Shown here piece by piece: positions 36,782-45,803 of a stretch of 64,000 nucleotides of DNA. The notes beneath the pieces are model-generated. The model was given only the letters and a program-made list of their open reading frames with translations, was not told the DNA's origin and ran no database searches. The position numbers and the translations under genes are program-made. Source of the DNA: Pedobacter suwonensis (GTDB lineage Bacteria; Bacteroidota; Bacteroidia; Sphingobacteriales; Sphingobacteriaceae); assembly GCF_900111825.1 (NCBI RefSeq), contig NZ_FOJM01000022.1:1-64000 (forward strand). The letters are read 5' to 3'. Position 1 is the first letter of the stretch. Each line of letters starts with the position of its first letter.

Positions 36782-38764
36782 ATGAGCACCCGCAAGCTAA
36801 GCATCCTAATTCTCATTTCATCACTACTTTTCATATCACCATTTACACAAGCAAAAATATCATTGCCTTCAGTTTTTAGTGATAATATGGTTTTACAGCA
36901 GAAAACAAATGCCGCAATTTGGGGCAAAGCAGATGCAGGTAAAGCCGTTAAAGTAATGGTTTCATGGAACAAAACTAATTATGGCGCTATTGCCGATTCC
37001 AATGGAAATTGGAAACTTAAAGTAGCAACACCAGGTTATGGTGGTCCGTATACCATCACCATATCAGACGGCGAGTTATTGGTACTCAATAATGTATTAA
37101 TTGGTGACGTGTGGATCTGCTCCGGGCAATCGAACATGGAAATGCCGCTGGCAGGTTGGGGCAAAATCCTCAATAGCGAAAAAGAAATTGCAGCAGCAAA
37201 CTATCCCAACATCCGTTTACTGCAGGCAGAACATGTTACCAGTAATTTTCCGCTTAACGATGCTAAAGTGGCTTTTGGCGGCTGGCAGGAATGTAGCCCC
37301 AAATATATTGCCGGATTTTCTTCTACCGCATACTTTTTCGCCCGCGAAGTGTATCAAAAAACTAAAATTCCCATCGGCCTGATCCATACTTCATGGGGAG
37401 GAACAGTGGCAGAGGCCTGGACGAGTGCTGAATCGCTAAAAAAGATGTCAGATTTTTCTGCAGCAGTTGATCAGATACAGAAAATGGCTAAAAACACATC
37501 GTCAACTTCTTACGAAGATAAATTGTTGAAATGGGTAAAAATTACTAGTGATAAAGATTCAGGTAATCAAAATGGGACGATGAAATGGGCATTACCAGAG
37601 AGTGATAGCTGGAAAAACATGACGTTGCCAACCTTATGGGAAGATGCCGCACTTAAAGATTTCGATGGAGTAGTATGGTTTACGAAAAAGGTTACCATCC
37701 CCGAAAACTGGAAAACAAAAGGAGCAAAACTTAATTTGGGCACGGTTGATGATAATGATGTTACCTTTATTAACGGTGTGAAAATTGGCGAAACTGCAGG
37801 ATATAACGTTGAAAGAACTTATGTTATACCTGCTGATTTGCTCAAAGCTGGTGAAAACATCATTACAGTGAGGGTTTTTGATAGTGGCGGCGGTGGCGGA
37901 TTATATGGTAATGCCAAGGATTTAAATTTAACAAATGGAACGGAGAAGATTTCGTTGGCCGGCGAATGGAAATATAAAATAGGTTTGAACTTTAAAAATA
38001 TTGAACCGAAGCCATATGAAGAGAATGGTCCTAACCGACCAACTGTTTTGTATAACGCCATGATCCATCCTTACCTGCAATTTTCCATCAAAGGAGCAAT
38101 CTGGTATCAGGGCGAATCAAACGCCGATAGAGCTTACCAATACCGCACGTTATTTCCGAGGATGATTAAAGATTGGAGACAGAAATGGGGACAGGGCGAT
38201 TTTCCTTTCTATTTTGTCCAGCTGGCCAATTATATGCAGATTGATCAAAAGCCAACAGCTTCTGCATGGGCCGAGTTAAGGGAGGCGCAGCAAAAAACAC
38301 TGGCTTTGCAAAATACAGGCATGGCCACGATTATTGATATCGGCGATGCAAAAGATATCCACCCTAAAAATAAACAGGAGGTAGGCAGGAGGCTGGCTTT
38401 AATTGCCCTGGCTAAAACATATGGACAAAAAATAAATTATTCTGGGCCTATTTACCAGTCAAATAAAATTGAAGGAAAACAGATCATATTATCGTTTGGC
38501 AATAGCCAAAATGGATTAAAAACAGCAGATGGAGCAGCGCCAACTGGTTTTGCAATTGCTGGCGCAGATCAGAAATTTTACTGGGCCAAAGCAAGTATTA
38601 AAGGGAACCAGATTATCGTCAGTAGCGATGAGGTAGCGAATCCCGTTGCCGTTCGTTATGCATGGGGAAACAATCCCGTATGTAACCTGGTGAGTAATGA
38701 TGGTTTACCCGCATCGCCATTTAGAACAGATACCTGGCCTGGGATTACCTTTGGCAAAAAATAG
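36782..38764 (+). CDS. Exported SASA-domain O-acetylesterase (sialate O-acetylesterase-like)
   Basis: A 660-residue protein with a signal peptide (about 1-24). The SGNH-type SASA domain begins with CSGQSNMEMP (nucleophile Ser117) and resumes after about residue 430 (IWYQGESNADRAYQYR), with the catalytic Asp-x-x-His in IGDAKDIHPKNKQEVG. Between them (about 240-410) a beta-sandwich insert resembles a sugar-binding jelly roll (VNFTKK-like VVWFTKKVTIPENW, LNLGTVDDNDVTFING). Such enzymes deacetylate plant polysaccharides, so it may assist the cluster at 14244-27462, though it is 9 kb away. The next gene also encodes a CAZyme. Confidence 0.88.
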   Translation: MSTRKLSILILISSLLFISPFTQAKISLPSVFSDNMVLQQKTNAAIWGKADAGKAVKVMVSWNKTNYGAIADSNGNWKLKVATPGYGGPYTITISDGELLVLNNVLIGDVWICSGQSNMEMPLAGWGKILNSEKEIAAANYPNIRLLQAEHVTSNFPLNDAKVAFGGWQECSPKYIAGFSSTAYFFAREVYQKTKIPIGLIHTSWGGTVAEAWTSAESLKKMSDFSAAVDQIQKMAKNTSSTSYEDKLLKWVKITSDKDSGNQNGTMKWALPESDSWKNMTLPTLWEDAALKDFDGVVWFTKKVTIPENWKTKGAKLNLGTVDDNDVTFINGVKIGETAGYNVERTYVIPADLLKAGENIITVRVFDSGGGGGLYGNAKDLNLTNGTEKISLAGEWKYKIGLNFKNIEPKPYEENGPNRPTVLYNAMIHPYLQFSIKGAIWYQGESNADRAYQYRTLFPRMIKDWRQKWGQGDFPFYFVQLANYMQIDQKPTASAWAELREAQQKTLALQNTGMATIIDIGDAKDIHPKNKQEVGRRLALIALAKTYGQKINYSGPIYQSNKIEGKQIILSFGNSQNGLKTADGAAPTGFAIAGADQKFYWAKASIKGNQIIVSSDEVANPVAVRYAWGNNPVCNLVSNDGLPASPFRTDTWPGITFGKK

Positions 38765-38784
38765 ATTAAAAAAGCGTTTTTAAA

Positions 38785-38828
38785 TAACCCCAACAATTTA
38801 TCTCATATAAGTTGTCGGGGTTAATTTA
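38785..38828 (+). terminator. Terminator-like hairpin after SASA esterase
   Basis: TAACCCCAACAA (38785-38796) and TTGTCGGGGTTA (38812-38823) pair with one mismatch, followed by a short T run. It separates the esterase and DUF1680 genes. Confidence 0.6.
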
Positions 38829-38936
38829 TCGGATTACCTGCGATATGCGGTTCCTTATCTTTTATACTAAATCGTTTTATTAGTTATGCAGATTTGTTAG
38901 TTTTACCTTATAAATTTCTAACCCAATATACCTTTT

Positions 38937-41447
38937 ATGACTAAAATAATATTCCCGTTATGTGTACTGCTGGCCGGTTTATCAATTAAATACACAAAGG
39001 CACAAAGCTTAACTGAATTTAATAAGGCACCATTAAAACAGCAGGTTTATGTGCAATTGCCCTTAGGCAGTATCAAGGCGAAGGGTTGGTTGTTAAAGCA
39101 GCTGGAGCAACAAAGGGATGGGGCAACAGGCATGGCCGAAGAGCTGTATCCGGAAAAAGACAATCTGGGCAAAAATACCGATTGGTTAGGCGGGGAGGGT
39201 AGCAGCTGGGAGCGCGTACCTTATTACGTTAAAGGCCTGGTTGCGCTGGCCTATACTTTAGATGATCCCATGCTAAAAGCGAAAGCGCAAAAGTATATCG
39301 ATTGGACATTGAATAACCAGCAGGCTAATGGATTATTTGGTCCTCCTAAAATGAAAGACTGGTGGCCACGTATGCCAATGATGTATGCATTGCAAAGTTA
39401 TTATGAGGCCACCAATGATAAAAGGGTTATTCCTTTCCTTTCAAAGTACTTTCAATATGAACTGGATCACCTCGATGCCAATCCTTTAAGTGAGTGGGCT
39501 AAAGCAAGAGCAGGTGATAACATGGAAATTGCCATTTGGCTTTACAATAAAACCGGCGAAAATTATTTGTTAAAGCTTGTAGAAAAGTTAAAACAACAGG
39601 CCTATCCGTGGATCGATATTTACACCAACAACGGATTTTACTTTTTTGGTGACGATTTTCAGCCAAAACATATGGTTAATGTGGCGCAGGCTTTAAAATT
39701 TCCCGTAGTTTACGCCCAGCTTCAAGATTCTCCGGGTAACCTTCAGGCATTTACGAAGGGCATCAGCCACATTATGCACGACCATGGACAGCCAGAAGGT
39801 TTAGGTTCTGGAACAGAATTTCTTGCGGGAAACAGTAGCATAGAAGGGGTAGAAACCTGTACGGTAGTAGAATGGATGCAGAGTTTAGAAACGGCTGCCA
39901 GGGTTGTTCACGAGGTGAAAGTTGGCGATCAGCTGGAAAAAGTTGCTTTTAATGCTTTACCTGCTCAGTTTAGCCGTGATTTTAAAAACCATTCTTATTA
40001 CACCTTACCCAACCAGGTACAGAGTATATATGGTGAGCACGGCTTTAATCAGGATTATGCCTCCGGAATTGTTTCCAGCCCATACTCGGGCTTTGGTTGC
40101 TGTCGCTATAACATGCACATGGGATGGCCATATTATATTAAAAATAGTGTTGTGGCCACACCAGAGAAAGGTTTGGCATTCAGTACCTATGGCCCTATGG
40201 AGATAGAAACGATGGTTGCCGGAAACCAAAAGATAAAAATTACAGAAGAAACCAATTATCCCTTTGAAGAGCAGATCAGACTAAAAGTAGGGCTTGTCGA
40301 CCCTGTGTTTTTTCCCTTGATTTTAAGAATTCCGGCCTGGAGTGTTAAGCCTAGCATTAAGTTAAACGGTGTTATTTTAGGGGGAGTAAAGGCCGGAGAA
40401 ATGTTTACCATAAAACGGAAATGGGAAGATAAAGATCAATTGGAACTTAACTTTCCAATGGAAATCATTACCAGCAAACAGGTCAATAATTCTGTAAGTG
40501 TGGAGCGTGGCCCGATTGTTTATGCCTTGGAAATTAAGGCCGAAAACAGGGTGACAAAAACGCACGCTGTTGCAGGCTTTACCGATTACGAAATCCATCC
40601 ACAATCGGCATGGAATTATGGCTTAATGATTGATAAATATAGTCTAAACCAGGCGAGTTTGTTCAGGTCAAAAATGCCGGAAAATCCTTTTATAGCAGCC
40701 TATGCATCGCTTAAAATAAAGGTTTTGGCTAAAAAGATTCCCTCATGGGGCTTAGATTACAATAAGGTTGCTGCTTTTGATGTGCCCTATAGTCCGATTG
40801 CGTCTGTAGAAAAGCCTGAGGAAATTGTATTGGTGCCTTACGGTTCTGAAAATATCCGTTTAAGTTGTTTTCCCGTAATCGGTCAACCTAAAATGATAAA
40901 TAGAACCTTAGTTGAGAATTTTGATCAGGGGATGGCCAGCAATTGGGTTTTTTATGGCGGTGGCTGGTTTTGGAAAGATGGTAAAATGAACGTTTCTTCC
41001 AATCCTGGTTCTGGCGGTTTTGGTATAAACGGGTCTAAATACGTAGCCAATGATACAGACTTCAGGAATTTTATTTACCAGGCAGAAGTTAAGATTGATA
41101 CCAAAGGCGATGCCGGGTTAATGTTCAGGGTGGCTAAACCTGCCATTGGTCCGGATGCTTACCAGGGCTATTATGTAGGTTTAGATCAGGTTAATGGAAC
41201 CATAGTGTTCGGAAAAGCCGACGGGCAAAAATGGACCGTAATAGGTTCAAAAAAATACTCTGTTGAGACGAATAAAGTGTATATTTTGAGGATAGTAGCT
41301 AATGGTTCTAAATTCGATGTTTTTGTAGATGGATCTGCCAGGCCTGTACTTTCGGCATCAGACAGCCAATATCAGTCAGGAAGTATAGGATTAAGAACAT
41401 ATAAGGCATTGGCAAGCTTTGATTCGGTAAAAATTAACATCATTTAA
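38937..41447 (+). CDS. DUF1680 (GH127-like) glycosidase with C-terminal sandwich domain
   Basis: An 836-residue exported protein (signal peptide about 1-23). The (alpha/alpha)6 domain (about 35-420) and beta domains (about 420-640) match the DUF1680 superfamily containing GH127/GH142/GH146 beta-L-arabinofuranosidases. The zinc-thiolate active site of GH127 appears conserved: Glu306 and Cys308 (VETCTV) with the Cys pair 388-389 (GFGCCRYN), the first Cys being the expected nucleophile. The last 180 residues form a LamG/DUF1080-like sandwich (LMFRV, YYVGLD, GSIGLRTYKALASFDSVKI), probably sugar-binding. The substrate is likely an L-arabinofuranose-containing glycan. Confidence 0.87.
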   Translation: MTKIIFPLCVLLAGLSIKYTKAQSLTEFNKAPLKQQVYVQLPLGSIKAKGWLLKQLEQQRDGATGMAEELYPEKDNLGKNTDWLGGEGSSWERVPYYVKGLVALAYTLDDPMLKAKAQKYIDWTLNNQQANGLFGPPKMKDWWPRMPMMYALQSYYEATNDKRVIPFLSKYFQYELDHLDANPLSEWAKARAGDNMEIAIWLYNKTGENYLLKLVEKLKQQAYPWIDIYTNNGFYFFGDDFQPKHMVNVAQALKFPVVYAQLQDSPGNLQAFTKGISHIMHDHGQPEGLGSGTEFLAGNSSIEGVETCTVVEWMQSLETAARVVHEVKVGDQLEKVAFNALPAQFSRDFKNHSYYTLPNQVQSIYGEHGFNQDYASGIVSSPYSGFGCCRYNMHMGWPYYIKNSVVATPEKGLAFSTYGPMEIETMVAGNQKIKITEETNYPFEEQIRLKVGLVDPVFFPLILRIPAWSVKPSIKLNGVILGGVKAGEMFTIKRKWEDKDQLELNFPMEIITSKQVNNSVSVERGPIVYALEIKAENRVTKTHAVAGFTDYEIHPQSAWNYGLMIDKYSLNQASLFRSKMPENPFIAAYASLKIKVLAKKIPSWGLDYNKVAAFDVPYSPIASVEKPEEIVLVPYGSENIRLSCFPVIGQPKMINRTLVENFDQGMASNWVFYGGGWFWKDGKMNVSSNPGSGGFGINGSKYVANDTDFRNFIYQAEVKIDTKGDAGLMFRVAKPAIGPDAYQGYYVGLDQVNGTIVFGKADGQKWTVIGSKKYSVETNKVYILRIVANGSKFDVFVDGSARPVLSASDSQYQSGSIGLRTYKALASFDSVKINII

Positions 41448-41520
41448 CGTCAGTTCATGATCACTTAAAACATTACGGCAAGAAATTTGCTGATGCAGTA
41501 ATAATAAATAAAGTAATATT

Positions 41521-42384
41521 ATGAAATTATACAAATCAATTCCCATAATGCTCTTTACCCTGGCGCTTGCTGCAGGTTGTGTGAGCAATAAAAAATATGC
41601 CGAGCTTCAGGATACCTATTCGAAGTTAAGAGAGAGAAATCAGGAACTTAGCAATAAATACCAGGATAGTCAGCGCGAACTTAGCGGAAGTACGAGCAGG
41701 GTTAGAAGTTTGGAAGAGCAGATTGCATCAGAAAAGGCTAACGTAGCGGCATTACAAGAGGCATTGAACAAATGTTTAAATTCCAGCAGCCAAGGGAATG
41801 TAAATATTTCAAAACTGGTTGATGAAATTAATAGTTCGAACAAATACATCAAACAACTGGTAAACGCCAAAAATAAAAGCGATTCCCTTAATATGGTATT
41901 AACCAATAACCTGACGCGTTCGCTGAGTCGTGAAGAATTGGGAGATGTTGATGTACAGGTGCTTAAAGGTGTGGTGTATATATCTTTGGCTGACAATATG
42001 TTATATAAATCTGGTAGCTATGAAGTATCAGATAAAGCCGGCGAAACATTGAGTAAAATTGCCAAGATCATTAAAGATTACGACACTTATGATGTACTGA
42101 TAGAAGGTAATACAGATAATGTGCCTATTTCTCAGCCTAATATACGAAACAACTGGGATTTGAGTGCTTTACGTGCTTCATCTGTAGTGCAGGTATTACA
42201 GAACAAATATGCGGTAGACCCCAAGCGTTTAACTGCGGGCGGACGTGGAGAGTTTAACCCAATTGCAGATAATGCAACCGCTGGTGGAAAAGCAAAAAAC
42301 AGACGTACACAGATTATCATCACGCCTAAACTGGACCAGTTTATGGATCTGATCGGGAAAGCGCCTGAGCAATCTCAAAAATAG
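41521..42384 (+). CDS. OmpA-family lipoprotein with coiled coil
   Basis: A 287-residue outer-membrane lipoprotein: lipobox LAAGC gives lipidated Cys20. A coiled coil (about 25-100, with repeated YAELQDTYSKLRERNQEL pattern) spans the periplasm, and a C-terminal OmpA domain (about 150-275; IEGNTDNVPI, NWDLSALRASSVVQVL, GGRGEFNPIADNATAGGKAKNRR) binds peptidoglycan. Architecture resembles MotB-like/OmpA wall anchors. It is followed by a strong terminator. Confidence 0.9.
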   Translation: MKLYKSIPIMLFTLALAAGCVSNKKYAELQDTYSKLRERNQELSNKYQDSQRELSGSTSRVRSLEEQIASEKANVAALQEALNKCLNSSSQGNVNISKLVDEINSSNKYIKQLVNAKNKSDSLNMVLTNNLTRSLSREELGDVDVQVLKGVVYISLADNMLYKSGSYEVSDKAGETLSKIAKIIKDYDTYDVLIEGNTDNVPISQPNIRNNWDLSALRASSVVQVLQNKYAVDPKRLTAGGRGEFNPIADNATAGGKAKNRRTQIIITPKLDQFMDLIGKAPEQSQK

Positions 42385-42407
42385 TGCATAACTAATCGAA
42401 ATTACAG

Positions 42408-42438
42408 AGGGTTGAAATTAAATTTTCAGCCCTTTTTT
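42408..42438 (+). terminator. Intrinsic terminator
   Basis: AGGGTTGAAA (42408-42417) and TTTCAGCCCT (42424-42433) pair with one G-T wobble, followed by six T residues. It ends the OmpA-lipoprotein transcript. Confidence 0.88.
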
Positions 42439-42642
42439 GGTTTCAAGGTTTTTCTTCCCTTTTTGATGTTCTTTTGTGCTTATAAGTGCCAGAATTTACT
42501 AGTTGGTTCAACAATAGCTGTTAAGTACTTATAATACCTTTGAAAATGTTTTTGATATTGAATGGCAAGAGCATGTTTTGGAGTGATCAACTAAAGAAAT
42601 AGAGATTAACATATTCAATCATATCTTCAGAAAGGTGTGAGT

Positions 42643-44496
42643 TCATTGCTCAGTTGAAAAAGGTAAACTGAAATAAAATATAGAGCCTTTTCCTACTTTA
42701 CTTTCTACCCATATTTTTCCATTGTGCCTTTCAATTACTTCAGCACAAATATATAAGCCTACCCCAAAGCCTGCAATGGTTTTGGTATCAGGACTTTCTA
42801 CGCGATAAAAACGATCAAAAAGCCGCGGTAGATCATTTTCTCTAATGCCCAGACCCTCATCTTCTACACTTACAACTGCATAATCGTCTTGTATTTCACA
42901 TTTTATTGCAATCAGCGATTCTTTTCTGGAATATTTTAGCGCGTTGCCAATCAGGTTGTTCACAACACTTCCGATTTTTTCCATATCGGCATGTACAATC
43001 AATTCTTCCGGGCCAAGTACCTGGATAAAATGGCTAGGCGAAACCATCCTGGTTTCTTCAGCAATGGTCTTAACCAGCGCAGTAAGGTTAAAATTTGTTT
43101 TGTTCAATAATATTTTACCGGATTCTAGTAAGGAAACATTCAGAAAACCATCAATCATTATCGACATTTTTTTCATTTGAATATTTATCTTATCAAGTAT
43201 TTGAGCAGAGAAAACATTATCTGTTTGTTTAGATTTATATTGTAAAAGCTGTACGTACGCGCTTAAAGAAGTTAAAGGTGTTTTAAGCTCATGACTAACC
43301 ATACTGATAAAGTCATTTTTTCTTATTTCATCCTGTTTGTGTTCTGTAATATCCAGAATTGCCCCCGCGATATAAATAGCCGTTCCATCTTCGTTGTAAT
43401 AAGCCTTTCCCGCAGTTCGTATCCATTTGCGCTTTTCATTAACGCCTTTAAGGTTAATCTGATATTCAATGTTAAAGGCATCGCGGTTGTGTAGTGCGCG
43501 TATGATACCCCGGGTTAGATGCCCCATATCTTCCTGGCAGATCATGGATTTGGCCTCCTCGATATCTAACCTGTTATGCTCAATTTCATAGATCTGTTGC
43601 GCCCTTTCAGATAATAGCACCTGCTTGTTTGATAGGTCGATATTCCATGATCCCATTTCGGAGGCATCCATGGCTATTTTTAAAATGTCTTTCGCTTTAA
43701 GAAGTTCCTTTTTAAAATTTACCTGTTCGGTAATATCTTTAATAATCAACAAGATGCTGGTTACTTCGTTTTTATCATTCTTTAAGGGTTCATAAAGCGC
43801 AATAAAATACCCATCCGAAACCAGAGTAGAGAGTTTCAATTCATTGATTGTTAGCGTTTGCTTGTTTTTGAAAATGTCTTTTACACGTTTTACCAGCGCC
43901 TGTTGTGTTTGAAATTCCGGTCTTGCATCTTCCAAAGATATTCCGATAACCTCTTTTCTACTCTTGCCCCAGAGTTTTAATATATTGTCATTCGCATACT
44001 CCGTAATAAGTTCGGGGCCCCTCAAAACACACATGCCTAAGGGCGCTTGCTCAAAAAAACCTCTAAAACGCATTTCGCTTTCCGAAAGCTCAAGTAAAAT
44101 GTGCTCCAGGTCGTTCTCGTTCACCGGGATTTCCTTTAATGAGCAAATGAGGTATTCAACAGGGCGGTTGCTTTGTAATACCGGCGAGAATTCGAGCTCC
44201 CATTTTACATGCGGGGAATTTGAATAGATAGGATGAACGGTCAGGCTTTGCCTGGTTTTGAGCTCACTTACGTTTTGAACTGTTTTAATCAGCGTCGTTC
44301 TTTCATCATCAGATAGGAGGTCAGGGATAATATCGATATTATAGGATTCTGACTTCCCGCCAACGCACGTTATTAAAGCCTGGTAAGCGTCATTATGTTC
44401 TACCACTACTAATACCGGCTTAATTTTAAAAATGACTACAGGGTTTGTAGCATGTTTTAATAATGCCTTTAAAAATGGCGAAGCTAAATCTATCAT
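42643..44496 (-). CDS. PAS-domain sensor histidine kinase
   Basis: A soluble kinase of 617 residues from the ATG at 44496 (an in-frame ATG at 44520 would add eight residues). It has an N-terminal PAS-like domain, two further PAS/PAC domains (about 145-265 and 270-385, with EQAPLGMCVLRGPELITEYAN and GAILDITEHK), and a kinase core with H-box ISMVSHELKTPLTSL, N-box NNLIGNALKYS, and G-boxes VEDEGLGI and GFGVGLYICAEVIERH. No membrane helix is seen. No response regulator is adjacent, so its partner is an orphan located elsewhere. Confidence 0.9.
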   Translation of the reverse strand: MIDLASPFLKALLKHATNPVVIFKIKPVLVVVEHNDAYQALITCVGGKSESYNIDIIPDLLSDDERTTLIKTVQNVSELKTRQSLTVHPIYSNSPHVKWELEFSPVLQSNRPVEYLICSLKEIPVNENDLEHILLELSESEMRFRGFFEQAPLGMCVLRGPELITEYANDNILKLWGKSRKEVIGISLEDARPEFQTQQALVKRVKDIFKNKQTLTINELKLSTLVSDGYFIALYEPLKNDKNEVTSILLIIKDITEQVNFKKELLKAKDILKIAMDASEMGSWNIDLSNKQVLLSERAQQIYEIEHNRLDIEEAKSMICQEDMGHLTRGIIRALHNRDAFNIEYQINLKGVNEKRKWIRTAGKAYYNEDGTAIYIAGAILDITEHKQDEIRKNDFISMVSHELKTPLTSLSAYVQLLQYKSKQTDNVFSAQILDKINIQMKKMSIMIDGFLNVSLLESGKILLNKTNFNLTALVKTIAEETRMVSPSHFIQVLGPEELIVHADMEKIGSVVNNLIGNALKYSRKESLIAIKCEIQDDYAVVSVEDEGLGIRENDLPRLFDRFYRVESPDTKTIAGFGVGLYICAEVIERHNGKIWVESKVGKGSIFYFSLPFSTEQ

Positions 44497-44520
44497 AAAT
44501 CTGAGATGACACTTTCTCAA

Positions 44521-44966
44521 ATATAACCGTTAAACACTAAATTCCAATCGATTCACAGATCTTTATCATATTTGATACGATATAACCTATACGGGGAATT
44601 ATACTACGGTAGTTTACACTGGATTAAAGAAAACCCCAGTAACTTTTAAGTTTTGAAAGCGTCAGCTTATTGAGATTTTGATCGGTAGCAGGTTAGGTCA
44701 ACATCAAAAAAATGTAAATTTAAAAATAGAAAATCTTCTTACTCATTATTTCTTGAAACACTAATGATTATAATTGTATATTTTATACTACAAAATTATT
44801 GTCAATTTTAATAAAAAAAGTGTCTTTTTAAGTTGTTAAAAAGTTTTTAAGTAAATTTGTTTAAAATTATTATACTGTAAATCAGATGTTTGTGATTAAA
44901 TTTAAAGCTAATTAGCTGATTTAAACGATTTCGCGTTTCTTGTTTATATTTTTTTAAAAAATTATA
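44521..44966. other. AT-rich gene-free stretch
   Basis: About 450 bases with no supported gene. It is strongly AT-rich with long A and T runs (44745-44970). The only clear signals are at its right end, where a -7 box, hairpins and a terminator occur before ubiX. Confidence 0.4.
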
Positions 44967-44974
44967 TATATTTG
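44967..44974 (+). promoter_or_regulatory. -7 box of possible small RNA
   Basis: TATATTTG matches TANNTTTG exactly. The best -33 candidate is CTTG at 44939-44942 with a long 24-base spacer, so the promoter call is tentative. Confidence 0.35.
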
Positions 44975-44977
44975 TTC

Positions 44978-45044
44978 TTACCCTTTCGAGGGTATGTTTT
45001 TCATAGGTAGATGTAGGGTCAGAACATTGTTCTGGCCCTTTTTT
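44978..45044 (+). ncRNA. Candidate small RNA or leader RNA ending at a terminator upstream of ubiX
   Basis: Between a -7 box and a strong terminator lies about 65 bases with a first hairpin ACCC-TTTCGA-GGGT (44980-44993) and a terminator hairpin GGGTCAGAAC/GTTCTGGCCC (45016-45038) followed by a T tract. A separate ubiX promoter starts inside the T tract, so this looks like an independent short transcript. It has no recognised family. Confidence 0.35.
45016..45044 (+). terminator. Intrinsic terminator upstream of ubiX
   Basis: GGGTCAGAAC (45016-45025) and GTTCTGGCCC (45029-45038) pair with one wobble around ATT and are followed by six T residues. No protein gene on + precedes it for 2.6 kb, which is why a short RNA is suspected. 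Confidence 0.85.
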
Positions 45045-45074
45045 GTTTTAATCAATTTAGATAAACTACTTTTG
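45042..45074 (+). promoter_or_regulatory. ubiX promoter
   Basis: TTTG at 45042-45045, a 21-base spacer and TACTTTTG (TANNTTTG) at 45067-45074. The transcription start would fall at or just before the ATGs at 45080 and 45083, implying a nearly leaderless message. Confidence 0.55.
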
Positions 45075-45079
45075 TGGTT

Positions 45080-45649
45080 ATGATGAAAAAGAAAGTAATT
45101 GTTGCCGTTACGGGTGCCAGCGGTTCGATATATGCAAAGGTTTTGTTTGATCAGTTGCTGAAATTAAGAGACCAGATAGAGGCAGTAGGCATAGTGATGA
45201 GTGATAATGCAAAAGCAGTTTGGCAATTCGAGCTGGGAAATCAGGATTATAACCAGTTTACAGCGTTTAACTTTTATAACAAAAATGATTTTAATGCACC
45301 TTTTGCCTCAGGATCGGCTAAATATGATACCATGATAATTGTCCCTTGCTCAATGGGTACCTTGGGCAGGATAGCGCATGGAATATCTAACGACTTAATT
45401 TCCAGAGCGGCAGATGTGGTGTTAAAAGAACGCAGAAAATTAATAGCTGTAGTAAGAGATACCCCATTTAGCCTGATTCACATCAACAATATGAAAATGG
45501 TTACTGAAGCTGGAGGCATTATTTGTCCGGCTAACCCATCATTTTACAGTTTACCCCAAACGATAGAAGAGGTTGCCGGAACGGTAGTGAGTAGGGTATT
45601 GGATTTGGCGGGTTTCGAGCAGGAAAGCTACCGTTGGCAGGAGAAATAG
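45080..45649 (+). CDS. ubiX: Flavin prenyltransferase UbiX
   Basis: This enzyme prenylates FMN to make the cofactor of UbiD-type decarboxylases. I use the ATG at 45080 (189 residues); a second ATG follows at 45083, and the GTG at 45074 lies inside the -7 box. Motifs are VTGASGSIYAK at the N-terminus and IIVPCSMGTLGRIAHGISNDLISRAADVVLKERRKL, with RDTPFSLIHINNM, all typical of UbiX/Pad1. No ubiD is nearby. The stop codon runs directly into a phrase-repeat hairpin. Confidence 0.95.
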   Translation: MMKKKVIVAVTGASGSIYAKVLFDQLLKLRDQIEAVGIVMSDNAKAVWQFELGNQDYNQFTAFNFYNKNDFNAPFASGSAKYDTMIIVPCSMGTLGRIAHGISNDLISRAADVVLKERRKLIAVVRDTPFSLIHINNMKMVTEAGGIICPANPSFYSLPQTIEEVAGTVVSRVLDLAGFEQESYRWQEK

Positions 45650-45720
45650 TTTTCAGTTTGCAATTCTCAGTTTGCAATTCTCAGTTTGTAGTCAACTGAA
45701 AACTTAAAATTGCCAACTCC
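45648..45720. repeat. Inverted phrase repeat (TTTCAGTTTGCAATTC words)
   Basis: Three consecutive copies of a CAGTTTGCAATTCT-like word are followed by their inverse. AGTTTTCAGTT (45648-45658) is perfectly complementary to AACTGAAAACT (45694-45704). The words CAGTTTTCAG and GGCAATT recur at 50318-50360 and 52724-52950. Confidence 0.7.
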
Positions 45721-45787
45721 TTTGTTAATAGACTGTAATTTACCCTTAATCTCGAATTCCATATCTCCATACTCAAATCTAATTTCC

Positions 45788-45795
45788 TATCTTTG
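45788..45795 (+). promoter_or_regulatory. -7 element upstream of mtaB
   Basis: TATCTTTG matches TANNTTTG and ends nine bases before the ATG at 45804. No TTTG is present at the ideal -33 distance. Confidence 0.4.
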
Positions 45796-45803
45796 CAGCT
45801 TCA

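Noticed and set aside
45074..45082. GTG start of ubiX
   Set aside because: The GTG lies at the end of the TACTTTTG promoter box; the ATGs at 45080 and 45083 are better starts.
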